A DNA stretch of 64,000 nt from Cristatella mucedo. Taxonomy: Eukaryota; Bryozoa; Phylactolaemata; Cristatellidae. Below the pieces are notes generated by a model. The model saw nothing but the letters and a program-made list of their open reading frames with translations, did not search any database and was not told where the DNA came from. The DNA is taken from contig WPIO01000008.1 of the NCBI GenBank assembly GCA_009760855.2, forward strand, positions 5,649,501-5,713,500. The letters run 5' to 3'. A program made the translations under genes and the position numbers. Below, piece by piece: positions 60,071 to 64,000 of this stretch. Numbering within the stretch: position 1 is the first letter of the stretch; every line of letters begins with the position of its first letter.

Positions 60071-62835
60071 CCCAAAACTCCTATGCACCTTCGACATCAT
60101 GGCCGATAAGGTCTGTAAGTGCCCAAAAGCTGTGCACGATAAGTAGCAATATTTATCGGGCTCTTAGAAGTATATCAACCATCAATACTGAACTTCTGAC
60201 TCTGCAGAAGTGGGCCCACCTTGATTCACGATGACCTCCTTCCAACCGGGCATCAGCTCTACCAGCTTTTAAACTGTGTCCTGAAATGTCAGCTCGACAG
60301 CACTCGAAGCCGATTGAAAAGATCATCCACCAGCTGGGATAGGCACTGGTAATAGTGATAATAATAACACATTTGATATAATGCCCTCAGTGAACTCAAT
60401 CTCTTTCTAGGCACTTTACATTTGCTGCAAAGCAAGCAAGATCGAATGGTTAGTGGTAGCATGCTCGATAAACAACAAGAATAACATGGTTAGGGGTGGC
60501 ATGCACAGGGTCAGCATGCAAATATGGTTAGTGGCAGCATGTACAGTTTCAGCATGCAAAAGCACATACAGTATGAATCACGGGGACCCACTAAATGCTG
60601 TGATTAATAAATGCGTTTTTAGTTATTTTTAAATCTAGTAACTGGTCTAAATAATCCGTTAGATACTCGGTGGTTTTAATCGGGCGACTGACTGTGCTTA
60701 TCCAGTACGGTAGAGGTTGACTCATACAGCTATTTTCCGTCCCAATTTTCAATATGCTTTGGATTATTGTTCTGCTGATAAATACATTTTTATTTCAAAA
60801 GACTTCTGGAAGACAAAGCTCCCACATCGAGGTACACATTTCTGTCCAAAATCCCAGGAATTAGATGCGGCAACCAGGTGCCGGCATTGGTAGAGGAGCT
60901 CTTAAGTTATGGTTCCACCACGGCCGTGTTTTACAGTATGCCACAGGAAGTATTCTACTCGGTATTTCACAACTTTTCTTGTGCTTACATAGAGGCTGTG
61001 GTTGTTATTCCCGATGAGCGTAGCGTTGCTCTCGTCATTCCAATAGAACAAGCACCAGTCTTCAACCATCCAATGAGTGTAGTACTTGGCCCATTTCAGC
61101 ATGGTGGCTTGGTGGCTTCATGCCGTTTTACTCAGCCAGGGGTCTTCTTCCCCAGTCCCCGAACGATCATCGCTTAGATAAGTCGCCTGCTCACCGTGTA
61201 TATATATACACGGGGAGGAGGAATTCATTTGTATTTCGCCCAAAGATCATGTAATCTCTATCCAAGTGTTTCATATGCCACCGGTCTCAACCCCACACGT
61301 CAAAGACGAGCACCATAACCCCTGGGCCAAACCAGAGTAGTGCCACTATTCTGGCATATGTAAATAGCCAGGGCATTAGCCTATCTACAAGTATTACATC
61401 ACACGTTGCCACCGTTGCATCACTCATTGTGCTGACTGTAGAGGCCCCCTTCCCCCGTAAGGCTGCCTAAACACAAAAGTGCTTCGAGTTTTAAAATGCA
61501 ATAGTCTTAGCATACAGTCGCCTTCTTAAAGTTTGTGTTATCTTTTTTGTATTATATTTCTCTTTTTCTCTCTCTTCGCCTGTGATGTGAACCTAATTAA
61601 TTGCCATGTTTTTGCTCATACCATGTGAGCTTCGAATTTTGGGTGACTTTTGTGTTGTGGTGCAGCATCGATGTGGTAGTATCTGAGCTTTGTTGCTTTG
61701 CATATGTTGTGTCTCTCGGGCGTTTCCAATTAGAGAGAATCGGATTGTTGAGCTGACGGTTGCTATTAGGATTGATATAGTAGGACTAGGTCCCATTATT
61801 GTAACTCCTACTGGCTGCAGAGAGTTGTCGTTGATCGTGTGTGATCGCCTGCTTATGTTAGGTCTGACCAAGATGCTGGTGGCCGCGTGGGTGTGTTTTG
61901 CAGGGGGTATATCAGATTTTATACAAGGGCCAGTTTACCTTCTTCAGATATTCGTCTGCCTTTTTCGGACCATTTGGTCAGTGTGCCAGTTATATTGTCT
62001 CTACTTAATGCTAATACTCAGTGACCGTAAGGCAACAACCGGAAAGTGTGAAAACGATTAGGCAGCTTGGTGAACTAGAATCGCGTGTCTGAAATTTCTC
62101 TTAAGCTGATCGGACTATCGCTTACCCAGTTGTGTTGACTCATAGCTGCCTGAAATTGACCGGTATTACCTGCCTCGTGTTCTCCCCATTTCTAAATAGC
62201 TGTGCTGTGTGCACTTGCAGGGGACTTGCACTTGCCACGGGAACCGAGTGGTTTTTATCTTTGTGCTTATAATAGTAAAATAACTTTAACATGAATTTTG
62301 CCAAAATGTTTGTGGTTCTTTGCCAGTTATCTGAAGCTGCTTATTGCCTGTCGTATTCGCAAAATTGTTTTACCAAGTGCTGTGCTTATGGAGTGATTAC
62401 TGTGTCGTTCCTCCTCGTCTGCATTCACTATCATTCAAGTATGCTTTCAGTCTGTTGTGATTTGGCACTGTTTCTTTGTCGTGATTGGAAATTTTTTTGC
62501 TTCCTACAGCTGGAGAAGGCGTTAGAAGGTATGGCTGTTAGGTCGCAGAAAGAGCTAGTCCTTCTGCACAAGCCAAGTCCTGCTGATGTGTCGTTTAATT
62601 TACCGAAACGGCCACTGAATACAGTCGACTGGCTTAACGCTCGTGACTGGTGTTTACTGCACCACCATCTACGATGCCCAGCACGCATATTCACCATCAA
62701 GCCTCTTGACCGTATAATGACACTGTATGAGACAGTGATGAGGACTCGGCCGGACGTCAACGCCGACTTCTCCCGGCTTGCCCGCTTCATCACCGGCACA
62801 GCAATTGGTGTAGTGCTGGGAGGTGGTGGAGCCCG
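46075..62835 (+). CDS. PNPLA6/7: PNPLA6/PNPLA7 (neuropathy target esterase / Swiss cheese) phospholipase, 5' and 3' incomplete
   Basis: Exons: 46075-46168, 47097-47182, 49367-49666, 49860-50138, 50413-50493, 50651-50707, 53128-53301, 53411-53697, 55036-55172, 57281-57513, 58356-58654, 59554-59722 and 62510-62835. All phases agree, giving about 840 codons. Order of domains: membrane segment (residues about 4-22), basic [16 protein letters not shown] motif, CNB-like domain 1 (about 125-250), a short variable linker, CNB-like domains 2 and 3 (about 360-575), [10 protein letters not shown], then [10 protein letters not shown] and VVLGGGGAR opening the patatin domain. Known of the family: an ER-anchored lysophospholipase/phospholipase B that deacylates phosphatidylcholine and lysophosphatidylcholine. 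The catalytic Ser-Asp dyad lies beyond the window. [10 protein letters not shown] resembles PNPLA7 more than PNPLA6, but the gene probably predates that vertebrate split. The initiator exon is uncertain. Confidence 0.92.
46438..46532. repeat. (TA)n microsatellite
   Basis: About 95 bases of alternating AT, with one G at 46493. In PNPLA intron 1. Confidence 0.97.
47097..47182 (+). CDS. PNPLA6/7: PNPLA6/7 exon with RFRKRDKV motif
   Basis: This exon encodes [11 protein letters not shown] then [18 protein letters not shown], near-identical to the hallmark block after the membrane anchor in PNPLA6 and PNPLA7. Acceptor tgtgcgtttgcag; donor AAG|GTGAAT, phase 0. Confidence 0.9.
47815..47890 (+). mobile_element. 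tRNA-like SINE head (third type, uncertain)
   Basis: catggtccagtggttc resembles an A box, and cgggttcaaatcctg a B box, about 30 bases apart. It is followed by a minus-strand LINE-A tail. Too divergent to be a working tRNA gene. Confidence 0.4.
47925..48160 (-). mobile_element. LINE family A 3' end
   Basis: AAT repeats, tgataaagtgcccccggaga, then ttctaggtgctttgcatttg and the gcatgctcaat block. In intron 2 of the PNPLA gene. Confidence 0.68.
48161..49366. other. PNPLA intron 2, no feature recognised
   Basis: Ordinary intron sequence with a C9 run near 48601. No exon or repeat family recognised. Confidence 0.5.
49367..49666 (+). CDS. PNPLA6/7: PNPLA6/7 exon: start of first CNB-like domain
   Basis: This exon encodes [47 protein letters not shown] and KTGQTLFQ, aligning with PKEPPPSLLEADL and YMLKNVRVLGH in vertebrates. 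Acceptor cgttgtcgcag, phase 0. The only donor that keeps frame with the next exon is CAG|GCACGT, a GC donor. Confidence 0.88.
49860..50138 (+). CDS. PNPLA6/7: PNPLA6/7 exon: body of first CNB-like domain
   Basis: This exon encodes [44 protein letters not shown] and [10 protein letters not shown]. It matches the family's first cyclic-nucleotide-binding fold in order and spacing. Acceptor ctttcgtag; donor CAG|GTGAGC, phase 0 at both ends. Confidence 0.92.
50413..50493 (+). CDS. PNPLA6/7: PNPLA6/7 exon: [12 protein letters not shown]
   Basis: 27 codons encoding [20 protein letters not shown], a strongly conserved block after CNB domain 1. Acceptor gggatcgtag; donor CCG|GTTCGT, phase 0. Confidence 0.9.
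50651..50707 (+). CDS. PNPLA6/7: PNPLA6/7 small linker exon
   Basis: 19 codons ([19 protein letters not shown]) with acceptor catgactttgcag and donor CAA|GTACGT, phase 0. The residues are not conserved; the exon is called on splice signals and frame. It begins the linker between CNB domains 1 and 2, which is far shorter here than the serine-rich linker of vertebrates unless further exons lie between 50708 and 53127. Confidence 0.6.
50917..51045 (-). mobile_element. Possible diverged tRNA-derived SINE
   Basis: On the minus strand: ctaaaggtaaggtgctcaca, then gcgctcgagtctta and cccactgcgaatg, resembling SINE-II in layout. In intron 6 of the PNPLA gene. Identity is uncertain. Confidence 0.4.
51535..51651. 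repeat. (TG)n then (TC)n microsatellites
   Basis: A short TG run (51535-51552) is followed by about 77 bases of TC. In PNPLA intron 6. The downstream 200 bases stay pyrimidine-rich. Confidence 0.96.
51652..52339. other. PNPLA intron 6, no feature recognised
   Basis: Pyrimidine-rich at first (to about 51.85 kb), then ordinary. A further small linker exon cannot be excluded here. Confidence 0.4.
52340..52580 (-). mobile_element. Tc1/mariner transposase C-terminal fragment, left arm of inverted pair
   Basis: On the minus strand it encodes [19 protein letters not shown] followed by NPIERL, the WPSQSPDLNPIE-like C-terminal motif of Tc1 transposases. It is a near mirror image of 52691-52932. In intron 6 of the PNPLA gene. 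Confidence 0.7.
52600..52932 (+). mobile_element. Tc1/mariner transposase C-terminal fragment, right arm of inverted pair
   Basis: On the + strand it encodes [14 protein letters not shown], then a stop, then SDRKPIERL and NDID. The mirrored part is 52691-52932; 52600-52690 is the extra upstream part, which has an [11 protein letters not shown] sequence recalling DNDPKHT. Dead. Confidence 0.68.
53128..53301 (+). CDS. PNPLA6/7: PNPLA6/7 exon: linker and start of second CNB-like domain
   Basis: This exon ends [20 protein letters not shown] then LDESQ, aligning with the family's FEAAKQELAKLM helix. Acceptor gcgcatttag in phase 0 (ends 53127). Again only a GC donor (CAG|GCACGT) keeps frame with the next exon. 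Confidence 0.75.
53411..53697 (+). CDS. PNPLA6/7: PNPLA6/7 exon: second CNB-like domain
   Basis: This exon encodes [40 protein letters not shown] and [10 protein letters not shown] through KADFY. It matches RQGDQDxSLxFVxxG, PGELVGQLAVLTGEPLIF and SKxDFYE of the family. Donor TATAG|GTAAGC, phase 2. A SPIN-like transposon starts 14 bases after the donor. Confidence 0.93.
53712..54031 (+). mobile_element. SPIN-like nonautonomous hAT transposon (MITE)
   Basis: A 320-bp element with terminal inverted repeats: CAGTAGTTCTCAACCT at the left end and AGGTTGAGAACTGCT at the right. It is flanked by the 8-bp direct repeat CTTCTACC (53703-53710 and 54031-54038; the exact edge shifts by one base). Internal blocks such as tgctgcgaccctttaataca, catgttgtggcgacccccaa and aaagggtcgttcgaccccca match the SPIN (Space Invaders) family as I remember it. 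It has no coding capacity. An inner hairpin (aagaccatcgga / tccgatggtctt) lies near 53932-53966. It sits 14 bases inside the intron after a CNB exon. Confidence 0.85.
54455..54630 (+). mobile_element. Tc1/mariner transposase C-terminal fragment
   Basis: Encodes [20 protein letters not shown] then a C-terminal stretch to KSWCID and a stop. A different lineage from the inverted pair. In intron 8 of the PNPLA gene. Confidence 0.7.
54788..54967 (-). mobile_element. SINE-II copy, minus strand
   Basis: Reverse complement begins gccgtaatggctcactaggt, has B box gggttcgaatcctg, and ends gaggctgttaaatcagctag plus TTTATT. Near-identical in plan to the copy at 63729. In intron 8 of the PNPLA gene. Confidence 0.8.
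55036..55172 (+). CDS. PNPLA6/7: PNPLA6/7 exon: between second and third CNB-like domains
   Basis: This exon encodes [33 protein letters not shown] and AGRALYRE. Acceptor catattgtag (ends 55035), phase 2 on entry; donor GAAG|GTATCT, phase 1. Confidence 0.92.
55268..55950 (+). mobile_element. LINE family B 3' fragment
   Basis: Begins near tctcaaggctggattactgc-like sequence, includes ORF 55370-55852 and ends ggagatacattacattaca. In intron 9 of the PNPLA gene. Confidence 0.76.
56240..56480 (-). mobile_element. LINE family A 3' end, degenerate
   Basis: AAT-rich start, then ttagagaactacatcttttt and ctaggctctttatgcatgc. In intron 9 of the PNPLA gene. Confidence 0.5.
56481..57280. other. PNPLA intron 9, remainder
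   Basis: No exon or repeat recognised. A segment near 56838-56905 (gatgagccgagctcgagt) recurs in similar form near 58105-58145 in the next intron, suggesting an unidentified repeat. Confidence 0.4.
57281..57513 (+). CDS. PNPLA6/7: PNPLA6/7 exon: third CNB-like domain
   Basis: This exon encodes [51 protein letters not shown] and FIKRKYPQ, all hallmark blocks of the third CNB-like domain. Acceptor ctttcttgtag; donor CAG|GTGAGC, phase 0. Confidence 0.94.
57514..59553. other. PNPLA introns 10 and 11, no repeat family recognised
   Basis: Apart from the exon at 58356-58654, no gene, exon or named repeat is visible. Confidence 0.45.
58356..58654 (+). CDS. PNPLA6/7: PNPLA6/7 exon: [10 protein letters not shown] block
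   Basis: This exon encodes [51 protein letters not shown] and KRLGTWALD, matching the segment between the third CNB domain and the patatin domain. Acceptor ggtcctccacag; donor GACAG|GTACCA, phase 2. Confidence 0.93.
59554..59722 (+). CDS. PNPLA6/7: PNPLA6/7 exon: [11 protein letters not shown] block
   Basis: This exon encodes [40 protein letters not shown] and EAPTVGK. Acceptor cgtgttgcgtgtag; donor AAA|GTAAGT, phase 0. It joins directly to the next exon with no gap in the alignment. Confidence 0.94.
59736..59915 (+). mobile_element. LINE family A 3' end
   Basis: gcaaatgtaaagcgcctaga, gaggttgagttttctgaggg and ATT repeats. It begins just after PNPLA exon 12. Confidence 0.65.
59993..60068. 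repeat. (TA)n microsatellite
   Basis: About 76 bases of alternating AT in PNPLA intron 12. Confidence 0.97.
60185..61140 (-). mobile_element. Tc1/mariner-like transposase remnant, split by a LINE tail
   Basis: On the minus strand the right part encodes [10 protein letters not shown] and TVKHGRGG (like SDES and TVKHGGG of Tc1 transposases) and, near 60750-60780, [15 protein letters not shown] (like QQDNDPKHT). The left part (60185-60351) encodes [13 protein letters not shown], like the C-terminal SMPRR...GG. The middle is the LINE-A end at 60352-60650. Stops show it is dead. In intron 12 of the PNPLA gene. Confidence 0.68.
60352..60650 (-). mobile_element. LINE family A 3' end inserted in Tc1 remnant
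   Basis: AATAATAAC start, ttgatataatgccctcagtg, tttctaggcactttacattt and the conserved gttagtggtagcatgctcg block. It separates two parts of the same Tc1-like gene. Confidence 0.68.
61194..61213. repeat. 20-bp perfect palindrome
   Basis: CCGTGTATATATATACACGG reads the same on both strands. It lies between the Tc1 remnant and a SINE-I copy in PNPLA intron 12. Confidence 0.8.
61221..61338 (-). mobile_element. SINE-I degenerate copy
   Basis: On the minus strand it reads ctggtttggcccaggggtta, then ggtgctcgtc, gttgagacc and a tail resembling cttggatagagatta. Diverged from the three young copies. In intron 12 of the PNPLA gene. Confidence 0.6.
61339..62509. other. PNPLA intron 12, final part
   Basis: Pyrimidine-rich near 61540-61580. 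No exon fits between 59722 and 62510, because the protein alignment across the junction has no gap. Confidence 0.5.
62510..62835 (+). CDS. PNPLA6/7: PNPLA6/7 exon: start of patatin lipase domain
   Basis: This exon encodes [38 protein letters not shown] and VVLGGGGAR, the glycine-rich oxyanion motif that opens the patatin domain. Acceptor ttgcttcctacag; donor CCCG|GTAATT, phase 2. The remaining domain, with GxSxG and the DG(A/G) motif, lies past 64000. Confidence 0.95.
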
Positions 62836-63239
62836 GTAATTGCTGTGCCATGTTGGATAGATCCATTTGTCTGTACCCCGGGGCATTGTGATTAGTTACC
62901 GATGGACGTTGCCTCGTGTTCTCGACCTTAAACCTTCTTATTTCGTTGGTTTGGGCGAAGTACAAGCTACTCTTACACACTATATCAATCCACTGTTCTT
63001 TATCGGCTGTGTGATAGCCTGATCCGGTTGCCAGCAAAGTCACTTGTAAAAGAAACAAAACTTGAATAGTTTAGATACAGGCCCCATGGTTCCTGAATGT
63101 GGGAGGTCAGGCTCGAGCTAGCCCCCAAGCACTCGATGTATTGTTGCGTTTTATGAATTTTTCTGCTTGTGGTGATGTAGCATCCTTTTTGCTTAGTGCA
63201 TCACCATGTCTTTTAACTGAGCATTGCTGTATTTTACCT
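62836..63239. other. PNPLA intron 13, first part
   Basis: No exon or repeat recognised. The intron continues to the end of the window through LINE and SINE sequence. Confidence 0.5.
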
Positions 63240-63690
63240 ATTGTACCTTTGCTTTGATCCCTCCCAGCCTTCGAGCACCTCGAATTCTCTCAACTCACTT
63301 GCTGCATGTATTGATAACATCTGCACATGGATGGCAGCAATAATAATAATGCACTTGATAAAGCGCCCTCAGAGAACTCAATCTCTCTCTAGGCGCTTTA
63401 CATTTGCTGCAAAGGGAAATATTATTGAATGTTGAGTAATATCATGCTTGATAAACAAACAAAATGAATAACATAGTTAGGGGTGACATGCACAGGGTCA
63501 GCATGCAAATGTGGTTAGTGGCAGCATGCACAGTGTCAGCACGCTTAAGCACATTAAGGACGAATGCAAGTTTTCTTAAACTAAACGATGATAAAACCAA
63601 CTTACTAGTTATGGGCAAACCCAGTGTGATTCAGAAATCGGAAAGGTTGACGCTCAAAATTGGCTCTGCCAGCATATCTAATTTCACGTT
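63240..63690 (+). mobile_element. LINE family A fragment interrupted by an inverted LINE copy
   Basis: 63240-63340 encodes LCFDPSQPSSTSNSL up to TWMAA, and 63566-63690 resumes with [19 protein letters not shown]. The two halves are contiguous in the intact RT. The break holds a minus-strand LINE 3' end. Confidence 0.78.
63341..63565 (-). mobile_element. 5'-truncated LINE family A copy nested in LINE
   Basis: On the + strand it begins with AAT repeats, then tgataaagcgccctcagaga, and ends at cattaaggacgaat. The 4-base gcaa occurs at both edges. Confidence 0.76.
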
Positions 63691-63728
63691 GGTCTATATA
63701 GTATTGGCCGAGTTACAGAATTGGTGAA

Positions 63729-63918
63729 CCGTAATGGCTCACTAGGTAAGGCGGTTGCTTTTCACGACCTCGGCCACGATGTCGTGGGTTCGAATCCTGC
63801 GATGGGCGATCCTTTATCGCCACTGCAAGCGGCGGTGATAGCCGTGAAGGTACTTCTGTTGCTATACAAAAGAGAGGCTGTTAAATCAGCTAGTATTTAT
63901 TTATTATTTATTTAATTT
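63729..63918 (+). mobile_element. SINE-II copy, best preserved
   Basis: Complete: A box tggctcactaggtaagg, B box gggttcgaatcctg, body gggcgatcctttatcgcc, end gaggctgttaaatcagctag and a TATTTATTTATT tail. Confidence 0.82.
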
Positions 63919-64000
63919 ACAAGGCACAAATCTATACGGTAAATGAAGCTGTTTAAAAGTTATTTGTGGATGTGTTGCTTTCGGTCTACACCCTGGTTAG

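Noticed and set aside
60878-61177. 99-codon plus-strand ORF
   Set aside because: Antisense to a Tc1-like transposase remnant that has recognisable motifs on the minus strand.

Overview
This is animal nuclear DNA. It has spliced genes with GT-AG introns, TATA and AATAAA signals, LINE and SINE retrotransposons, DNA-transposon remnants and many microsatellites, and no operons, ribosome binding sites or prokaryotic genes. Two real host genes are recognisable, both on the + strand. Their exons are strongly GC-rich at third codon positions, while the surrounding DNA is AT-richer and full of repeats. The species cannot be named from the sequence. An invertebrate with CR1/L2-group LINEs fits best, and that is inference.

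Gene 1 (coding 15714-33297, seven coding exons plus a probable 5'UTR exon) encodes a FOXRED2/ERFAD-like flavoprotein. The seven exons join in one frame into 582 codons plus a stop. A CpG-rich region with a TATA-like box lies upstream, and an AATAAA lies about 210 bases after the stop. Its introns hold an antisense LINE (17.3-20.8 kb), another LINE piece (21.0-21.9 kb), the best-preserved LINE ORF of the window (26.0-28.1 kb), SINEs and minisatellites.

Gene 2 (46075 to beyond 62835, thirteen exons seen) encodes a PNPLA6/PNPLA7 (neuropathy target esterase, Swiss cheese) protein. It has an N-terminal membrane anchor, three cyclic-nucleotide-binding-like domains and the first glycine-rich motif of the patatin lipase domain. 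The catalytic serine lies beyond the window. Two of its introns appear to begin with GC rather than GT.

The rest is transposon-derived or unexplained. LINE family A (A/T-rich ATT-repeat tail) and family B (tail near gagatacattacatta) both look like the CR1/L2 group of the Jockey superfamily. Two tRNA-derived SINE families are present. SINE-I ends in a tail that matches the LINE-A tail, so LINE-A is its likely partner. PNPLA introns hold several Tc1/mariner transposase remnants and a 320-bp hAT MITE that closely resembles SPIN (Space Invaders), a transposon known for horizontal transfer between animal phyla. Several nested insertions can be taken apart (LINE in LINE, SINE in LINE, LINE in Tc1).

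No wholly new gene system was found. The most notable items are the SPIN-like element 14 bases inside a PNPLA intron, the paired GC-AG introns, the SINE/LINE shared tail, and microsatellites born inside LINE copies and inside a splice acceptor.
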